A program made the position numbers and the translations under genes. The notes under the pieces were generated by a model that was not told the DNA's origin, ran no database searches, and saw only the letters and a list, made by a program, of their open reading frames with translations. A stretch of 17,938 bases of DNA from Clostridiaceae bacterium (GTDB lineage Bacteria; Bacillota; Clostridia; Oscillospirales; Acutalibacteraceae). Location: the NCBI GenBank assembly GCA_904501895.1, contig CAJGCX010000022.1:1-17938 (forward strand), read 5' to 3'. Of the stretch, positions 13,585 through 17,938 are shown in pieces; within the stretch, counting starts at the first letter, position 1; each line of letters opens with the position of its first letter.

Positions 13585-13700
13585 TGTAAATTGATGGTTA
13601 TCGGAATGCTTTTAAAGCCCGCAAATCCACACGCAACAACAACGGACCGACGAGGACATCTGCCCCTGCACAATGCCCCATATAAATTCAATTAAAAATT
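13585..13700. mobile_element. Second MITE-like remnant related to the 6590-6778 element
   Basis: About 115 bp of non-coding DNA. Its left end (13585-13603) matches the left end of the first element (6590-6608) at 17 of 19 bases (TGTAAATTG..GGTTATCG). Its right end, CCCC then ATATAAATT (13677-13689), resembles CCCCTATAAATTATAATT at 6757-6774. The interior differs, with GC-rich palindrome-like sequence (aacggaccgacgaggacatc) of the kind repeated between genes in Clostridia. It fills the space between the zinc-ribbon protein promoter and the tRNA terminator. Confidence 0.5.
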
Positions 13701-13711
13701 ACATCAACAGA

Positions 13712-13749
13712 TAAAAAAGAAAAGACTCAAATCCCTAAAGATTTGAGCC
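13712..13749 (-). terminator. Terminator of tRNA-Leu
   Basis: GACTCAAATC (13724-13733) pairs with GATTTGAGCC (13740-13749) over 10 bp with one wobble and a 6-nt loop; on the minus strand it is followed by TTTTCTTTTTTAT. It begins 2 nt after the tRNA CCA end. Confidence 0.9.
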
Positions 13750-13750
13750 T

Positions 13751-13834
13751 TGGTGCGAGAGACGGGACTTGAACCCGTACGGGATTACCACACGCCCCTC
13801 AAACGTGCGCGTCTGCCGATTCCGCCACTCTCGC
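13751..13834 (-). tRNA. tRNA-Leu (anticodon GAG)
   Basis: 84 nt including an encoded CCA (TGG on plus at 13751-13753). The acceptor stem is GCGAGAG/CTCTCGC (13828-13834 and 13755-13761) with discriminator A73. The anticodon stem CACGT/GCGTG holds the loop TTGAGGG, anticodon GAG (13798-13800), reading CUC and CUU. A long variable arm, typical of leucine tRNAs, precedes the T arm ACGGG-TTCAAGT-CCCGT. It has its own consensus promoter and terminator, so it is a single-tRNA unit. Confidence 0.97.
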
Positions 13835-13864
13835 ATATCGGTCGTTCTCTCGAACGCAAGAGTC

Positions 13865-13893
13865 ATTATATCAAAGGAAAACGACGGTGTCAA
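13865..13893 (-). promoter_or_regulatory. Consensus promoter of tRNA-Leu
   Basis: On the minus strand: exact TTGACA (13888-13893), 17-bp spacer, exact TATAAT (13865-13870), with extended TGA. The short leader contains a CGTTC-GAGA-GAACG hairpin that would be removed with the 5' leader by RNase P. Confidence 0.9.
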
Positions 13894-13898
13894 GTGTT

Positions 13899-13919
13899 TT
13901 TTGAAAATAATTTTCAAAA
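13899..13919. repeat. Perfect AT-rich inverted repeat upstream of the tRNA promoter
   Basis: TTTTGAAAA (13899-13907) and TTTTCAAAA (13911-13919) are a perfect 9-bp inverted repeat with a 3-nt centre, 5 bp upstream of the tRNA -35 box. It may weakly end the preceding 73-residue gene or act as an A-tract upstream element for the tRNA promoter. AT content makes chance plausible. Confidence 0.35.
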
Positions 13920-13938
13920 TTTTAAAAATATTTTAATT

Positions 13939-14160
13939 TTAATTCTTTTCGCTGTGTTCAAGAGGCTTTACAGTAGGCTTTTTTGTGTTTTTGGAGAGTC
14001 CCTGTGCAATTGTCGGAAACTCATTATCAGTTTCACCTGTGGGCTGAATTTCGTAAGTTCCGTATTTATTCACCATTTCTGATGGCGTTTCAGGACTGTC
14101 AGGGATATACGTTACACTTTCTTCCAATTGATTAATATAGTTTTTATTTTCCTTTTTCAT
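13939..14160 (-). CDS. Small hydrophilic protein of unknown function
   Basis: 73 residues; I do not recognise it. It has no membrane segment, signal peptide or cysteine. The centre (LEESVTYIPDSPETPSEM, then KYGTYEIQPTGETDNEFPTI) is acidic and rich in Pro, Thr and Glu, and the end is lysine-rich (KNTKKPTVKPLEHSEKN), so it is probably largely disordered. The start ATG (14158-14160) has a close GGTGAT as ribosome site. It sits between the GH84 terminator and the tRNA promoter, so it is an independent unit. It could be a small regulator or a spore-packed protein, but nothing shows this directly. Coding status rests on the open frame, the start context and the non-random composition. Confidence 0.6.
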   Translation of the reverse strand: MKKENKNYINQLEESVTYIPDSPETPSEMVNKYGTYEIQPTGETDNEFPTIAQGLSKNTKKPTVKPLEHSEKN

Positions 14161-14196
14161 TTTATCACCATTTTTATTATGGATAAAAAATTATTG

Positions 14197-14225
14197 AATA
14201 TACTGTTTAGAATTCTTTATATAAA
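14197..14225 (-). promoter_or_regulatory. Candidate promoter of the 73-residue protein gene
   Basis: On the minus strand: TTTATA (14220-14225), 17-bp spacer, TATATT (14197-14202), a moderate SigA match. A forespore-type alternative, GTATA-N17-CATAATA, lies in the same stretch and ends very close to the start codon; I prefer the first. Confidence 0.35.
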
Positions 14226-14227
14226 TG

Positions 14228-14253
14228 AAAAAAGGCCGGCATTTCTGCCGACC
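14228..14253 (-). terminator. Terminator of the nrdD-trxB-GH84 operon
   Basis: GGCCGGCA (14234-14241) pairs with TGCCGACC (14246-14253) over 8 bp (one wobble) with a 4-nt loop, followed on the minus strand by six T residues. It lies about 47 bp past the GH84 stop codon. Confidence 0.88.
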
Positions 14254-14300
14254 CTTTTCCCATAGGAATGTATCATAAAGAAAATAATATCAAATTGAAA

Positions 14301-15944
14301 TTACATATTTAACAGCGTTTTTTCTGCCATTTCTCTTAAACAAAAGCCTGTAAGAATTGTACCGTCGCTGTTATATTTCTGCAGATTTACTGCGAGCTTT
14401 TCACAATTTTCCTGAGTTGAATTTACCTTTGCCTTATAGATATCATCAAGCAAATCACAGCACATTGAGAATTTCCTTACCCATTTCTGAAGCTCTGCGA
14501 AAAGTGGTACGCTCGTATCACTTATGAGTGCAAGGCATTTTTTCATTTCTGTTATATATGAGTTCAAAAGTTCAAGTGCCTTTTCCTTTTCGCCACTTGC
14601 TTCAAGGAAAGAAACGTCACTGAGCACCTGTCCCATATAATGTGATGAATATCGTGTAAGACAAGAAACGCCAAGGTGGTCTGCAAAGTAGAAGAAGCTC
14701 TCTGCTTTATCTCCTAACATTTCATTGTGAGCATTTTTAAGTGACTCATCAGGATTGTAAGCCAATGGATTCCACAAATAATCTGCAATTGTCATAAGTG
14801 GAATTTTTGAGCATTCTGCATATTCCATAACATTTGAAATTATGCCCTCACAGTGCTTGTAAAGTTCCTTATCTCTGCCAATCAATGCACCTAAATGCAT
14901 TTCCTGAAACATTTCGCAGTCATTTACAGGGAAGTTGTCCCAATAAAGTGGTTTGTGGTTTGTAGCATTTGTGAGCTCATTTGCCTCTCTTACCGTAAGC
15001 ACTCTTGAGCAGATTTCAGCACCTGTCCAGAATAAATCAACATCAACAGGAATGTTTGAACCGAATTTTGTAATGTAATACTCGTTGCAGTCACCACTGT
15101 ACTGAGTAGGACATACAGTCAAATTAATTGAAGCATCAATTCCCTTAAGAGCCACATAAGTCTTATTCACAAGGTCAATGTGAGCATCAACGACAGAGTC
15201 AAATGCTTTTTCATCATCCTCATATTGGAACTTTGAAGGAATATCGTCAAGCAAAAGGCCAAAATTGCGAACGCCGATATCATACACACTCTTTATCTTG
15301 TTAATGAGTGTTTTAAAATCTTCATCTGATGTGTATTTATATGTGAGCCCAGGACCGATTGTCCAATGGAAATCAAGATAATTTTCACAAGCAGAATTAA
15401 AAAGACTTTTAAGCTGTGTAAGTTCGTTTGCAGGATAAAGCTCACGCCATTTTGCTCTGTGGTAAATATCATCCTTAGGAGCATAGAAATATGTGTTCAT
15501 TCCGTATGATGCCATAAGGCTCATAACAGAAAGGCGTTTGCCGTTTTCCCATGTAGGACCATAAAAGCCCTCAATGTATCCACGTCTTCTGAAAAGAGGA
15601 AAGTCAGTAAGTGTACCTTCACAAAGCTCATTTTTTACAATAAGCTTTGCAAGAGTGTTTGCACCTCTGAAAGCACCTTTTTCGCAAGATGCCTTAACAA
15701 CAATCTCATTTTCACAAGCAACTATTATATATTTTTCATCAGTAAGACGAGAAATCTCATCTGCATAGGTTGTTTCCTTGCTGTTTTCATACTTAAAAAC
15801 AACACTTAAACCATCATTGCAAGGTATATTGTAATTTCCAAAAACCTTCTCTGCAATTTCCTTGAATTCACCGGAAACAGAAACAGAGTTTACTGAAATC
15901 GCCTTACCTGTAAGTTCATTTTTTTGTGGTATAGGGTAAATCAC
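14301..15944 (-). CDS. GH84 beta-N-acetylglucosaminidase (O-GlcNAcase-like), cytoplasmic
   Basis: 547 residues. An N-terminal alpha/beta domain (about 1-115) precedes the GH84 barrel, which opens with RRGYIEGFYGPTW (120-132). The catalytic pair is D233-D234 in LLLDDIPS, used for substrate-assisted cleavage. PTQYSG, WTGAEICSR and YWDNFPVND are further family motifs. A helical C-terminal domain starts near 410. There is no signal peptide, unlike many secreted GH84 enzymes, so it should release N-acetylglucosamine inside the cell from imported glycans or modified substrates. The start is GTG (15942-15944), 11 nt after AAAGGAG; upstream in-frame codons offer no other start. It begins 20 bp after trxB and ends at a strong terminator, so it is the last gene of the nrdD-trxB-GH84 unit, an odd partnership. 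Confidence 0.92.
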   Translation of the reverse strand: MIYPIPQKNELTGKAISVNSVSVSGEFKEIAEKVFGNYNIPCNDGLSVVFKYENSKETTYADEISRLTDEKYIIVACENEIVVKASCEKGAFRGANTLAKLIVKNELCEGTLTDFPLFRRRGYIEGFYGPTWENGKRLSVMSLMASYGMNTYFYAPKDDIYHRAKWRELYPANELTQLKSLFNSACENYLDFHWTIGPGLTYKYTSDEDFKTLINKIKSVYDIGVRNFGLLLDDIPSKFQYEDDEKAFDSVVDAHIDLVNKTYVALKGIDASINLTVCPTQYSGDCNEYYITKFGSNIPVDVDLFWTGAEICSRVLTVREANELTNATNHKPLYWDNFPVNDCEMFQEMHLGALIGRDKELYKHCEGIISNVMEYAECSKIPLMTIADYLWNPLAYNPDESLKNAHNEMLGDKAESFFYFADHLGVSCLTRYSSHYMGQVLSDVSFLEASGEKEKALELLNSYITEMKKCLALISDTSVPLFAELQKWVRKFSMCCDLLDDIYKAKVNSTQENCEKLAVNLQKYNSDGTILTGFCLREMAEKTLLNM

Positions 15945-15964
15945 AGGTGATTCATCTCCTTTAA

Positions 15965-16876
15965 TTATCTCTGAACACCATCAACATAATCACAAGCTGC
16001 AAGAGCTGCAACTGCACCGTCACCTGCTGCTGTTATAACCTGACGGATATTCTTTGTTCTGCAGTCACCTGCTACAAAAATGCCCTTTGCATTTGTAAGG
16101 CAGTTTTCAGTTGCAGAAACATAACCACGCTCATCAAGAGTAACAATTTCCTTAAAAGCATCATTCTGTGGCACAAGACCGATTGCAACAAACATACCGT
16201 CAAGTGTTAAATCTGTGCTTTCATCTGTTGCAGTATTCTTGATTGTGATTCCCTTAAGCTCATTTTCACCAATAAGCTTTTCAACAACTGTACCGAGAAT
16301 AATTTCAACATTTTCTTTGCTTTCAAGCTTTTCAACAAGCTTCTGTTCACCTGTGAAGAAGTCAAGATTCTGCACAACATAAACCTTCTTTGCAAGGTCA
16401 GAAAGAAGAATTGCTTCCTGAAGCGCTGAATTACCGCCACCGATTACAGCAACTGTTTTGCCTTCATAGAAAGCACCGTCACAAACTGCACAGAATGAAA
16501 TTCCCTCACCAACAAGGTTTTCTTCATTCTCGAGTCCTAAAAGTCTGTGCTTTGCACCTGTTGCAATAATAACAGATTTGCCTTCAAATTCACCTGAATC
16601 AGTAACAACGGTTTTGATATCACCATCACGGATGCTCAACACCTCTGCACATTCAACCTCTGCATTCTGATTAAGCACCTGTTCAACAAGCTTTTCAGCG
16701 AATTCGTTACCTGTTACCTCATTAAAGCCGGGAATATTTTCAACCTTTGGTGAATATGTAATCTGACCACCAAAGCTTCCCTTTTCAATAACGAGAACTG
16801 ATTTATTTGCCCTGCAAGCATACAGGGCGGCGGTAAGCCCCGCAGGACCACCGCCGATTATTATAATATCATACAT
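15965..16876 (-). CDS. trxB: Thioredoxin reductase-like flavoprotein with atypical NADPH site
   Basis: 303 residues, the low-molecular-weight TrxB size. FAD binding is shown by GGGPAG (8-13) and GDCR near the C-terminus (VAGDCR), and the redox disulfide by CAVCDG (129-134). The nucleotide domain has GGGNSALQEA (146-155), but where NADPH-dependent enzymes carry HRRDxFR this one reads VVQNLDFFTG (167-176), lacking the arginines that hold the 2'-phosphate. It may use NADH or another donor; ferredoxin- and flavin-linked relatives in Clostridia also lack this motif. It follows nrdD by 24 bp, with AAGGGA 8 nt before the ATG (16874-16876), so it is cotranscribed and may reduce the redoxin domain fused to NrdD. 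Confidence 0.93.
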   Translation of the reverse strand: MYDIIIIGGGPAGLTAALYACRANKSVLVIEKGSFGGQITYSPKVENIPGFNEVTGNEFAEKLVEQVLNQNAEVECAEVLSIRDGDIKTVVTDSGEFEGKSVIIATGAKHRLLGLENEENLVGEGISFCAVCDGAFYEGKTVAVIGGGNSALQEAILLSDLAKKVYVVQNLDFFTGEQKLVEKLESKENVEIILGTVVEKLIGENELKGITIKNTATDESTDLTLDGMFVAIGLVPQNDAFKEIVTLDERGYVSATENCLTNAKGIFVAGDCRTKNIRQVITAAGDGAVAALAACDYVDGVQR

Positions 16877-16900
16877 AATTATAATCCCTTAATTCTTAAA

Positions 16901-17938
16901 TTAAGCGTTGAGGAATTTCTTAATATCAGAAACACCTGCAAACTTTGAAACTGCGCCATCCTTGATAACTACAAGAGTTGGAGCCTGCTTGATTCCAAGG
17001 TCAGTAGCCATCTGAGCGTGTTCATTAGCAAGGAGCTTTTCATAAGCTACACCTGCTTTATCAAGTAATGAACAAGCGATTTTACAGTTAGGACAAGTTG
17101 CTGTTGTGAAGAGGAATGTACCGTCAGCTGCGTTTGTCTTTTCCTCTGCTACACATTCACAAACTTCGTTTTCAGTAACGTCGTGTGTAAGATGTGAATT
17201 TTCAACATCGTAAACCTTTCTGTCCTTATATTCCTGAGCCTTACCGTCGTTCCAGTTCTTAACAGGACGATAGTAACCTGTAATTCTTGAGTAAACCTCT
17301 GCTTCCTCACCACAGTGTGGACAAGTGAATGCTTCACCTGCAATATAACCGTGAGTCTTACATACTGAGTATGTTGGAGAAATTGAATAGTAAGGAAGTC
17401 TGTAGTTAGATGCAATCTTTCTTACAAGAGTTGCACATGACTGCCAATCAGGAAGCTTTTCACCTAGGAATGCGTGGAAAACAGTACCTGATGTGTAAAG
17501 AGTATGAAGCTCATCCTGCATATCAAGTGCAGTGAAGATATCCTGTGTATAACCAACAGGAAGATGTGAGCTGTTTGTGTAATATGGTGTTTCGTCAGGA
17601 CCACGACCTGCAGTAATAATGTTTGGATAATACTTAAGGTCATGCTTTGCAAGACGGAATGCTGTTGACTCAGCAGGAGTTGCCTCAAGGTTGTAGAGGT
17701 CACCATATTCAACCTGATAGTCAGAAAGTCTTGTTCTCATATGATTAAGAACATCCTTTGCAAACTGCTGTGTCTTTTCTGTTGTCATATCAGCCTGAAG
17801 CCACTTTGCATTAAGACCAACTTCGTTCATACCAACAAGACCGATTGTTGAGAAGTGGTTGTTGAATGTACCAAGGTATCTCTTTGTGTATGGATAAAGA
17901 CCTGCATCAAGAAGTTTTGTGATAACGTCACGTTTAAC
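16901..17938 (-). CDS. nrdD: Anaerobic ribonucleoside-triphosphate reductase fused to a C-terminal redoxin (5' end off window)
   Basis: 345 C-terminal residues are visible; the frame stays open to the right edge, so an internal Met at 17830 is not the start. NrdD (class III) makes deoxynucleoside triphosphates without oxygen by glycyl-radical chemistry. Visible motifs, numbered from the first visible residue: TKRYLGTFNNHFSTIGLVGM (18-37), the Zn-site region SVCKTHGYIAGEAFTCPHCG (191-210; C193, C206, C209 with H196 nearby), and the glycyl radical loop RITGYYRPVKNWNDGK (218-233, radical at G221). A linker with CEC (260-262) leads to a thioredoxin/glutaredoxin-fold domain (about 272-345) with CPNC (282-285) and a cis-Pro APT motif (319-321). 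Formate-using NrdDs have no such domain. The gene heads the nrdD-trxB-GH84 operon. Confidence 0.93.
   Translation of the reverse strand, partial: VKRDVITKLLDAGLYPYTKRYLGTFNNHFSTIGLVGMNEVGLNAKWLQADMTTEKTQQFAKDVLNHMRTRLSDYQVEYGDLYNLEATPAESTAFRLAKHDLKYYPNIITAGRGPDETPYYTNSSHLPVGYTQDIFTALDMQDELHTLYTSGTVFHAFLGEKLPDWQSCATLVRKIASNYRLPYYSISPTYSVCKTHGYIAGEAFTCPHCGEEAEVYSRITGYYRPVKNWNDGKAQEYKDRKVYDVENSHLTHDVTENEVCECVAEEKTNAADGTFLFTTATCPNCKIACSLLDKAGVAYEKLLANEHAQMATDLGIKQAPTLVVIKDGAVSKFAGVSDIKKFLNA

Noticed and set aside
13842..13855. Second SOS box in the tRNA leader
   Set aside because: The half sites are in the opposite order (GTTC-N4-GAAC), so it is a leader hairpin, not GAAC-N4-GTTC.
13750..14082. 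Plus-strand frame of 110 codons starting at the tRNA
   Set aside because: It is the antisense of tRNA-Leu followed by its promoter and a minus-strand gene, a common false gene.

Overview
The window looks like chromosomal DNA from a low-GC, spore-forming, anaerobic Clostridia member, most like a Ruminococcus/Oscillospiraceae gut or rumen bacterium. The signs are an AT-rich sequence with strong AGGAGG ribosome sites, a yabP-yabQ-divIC-yabR sporulation/division block with a SigE-type promoter, a class III (anaerobic) ribonucleotide reductase, a class I Fe-S fumarase subunit, cohesin and dockerin modules, and a GH3 enzyme with the reversed domain order known from rumen bacteria. No species can be named from this sequence. 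Almost every gene lies on the minus strand, so the genetic order runs from high to low coordinates.

Region by region. 1-887 is most of a GAPDH gene running off the left edge, with a promoter at 943-971. 1085-1741 is the only plus-strand gene, a small protein with a degenerate histidine-kinase-like ATPase domain; it converges on a membrane-anchored GH30 glycosidase (1775-3331) across a shared bidirectional terminator. 3390-3914 is the long-form hibernation factor hpf, with a perfect stem-loop at its predicted transcript start. 4027-4869 is an alpha subunit of class I fumarase with no beta subunit beside it. 4922-6537 is the cluster yabP-yabQ-divIC-yabR, read from 6537 downward. 6590-6778 is a MITE-like element made of paired hairpins.

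The most distinctive part is 6843-12636, a cohesin locus. One cohesin protein is membrane-anchored (11554-12636). One carries both a cohesin and a dockerin (7840-9006) and sits 20 bp behind a cytoplasmic GH3 beta-glucosidase (9027-11447). One is a free secreted cohesin (6843-7679) with a consensus promoter and codon use like GAPDH. All three share a cysteine-pair spacer module of about 40 residues. They could form a small surface scaffold: an anchor, a bivalent adaptor and an abundant soluble partner.

Upstream of that lie a 79-residue protein behind a LexA-type SOS box (12693-12932), a two-helix membrane protein with a C-terminal zinc ribbon (13073-13507), a second MITE-like remnant (13585-13700), tRNA-Leu(GAG) (13751-13834) and an unrecognised 73-residue protein (13939-14160). 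The right end reads as one operon, nrdD-trxB-GH84 (17938 down to 14301). The NrdD C-terminus is fused to a redoxin with a CPNC site, and the adjacent TrxB-like flavoprotein lacks the usual NADPH-phosphate motif. Together these suggest a dedicated thiol electron supply to the anaerobic ribonucleotide reductase.
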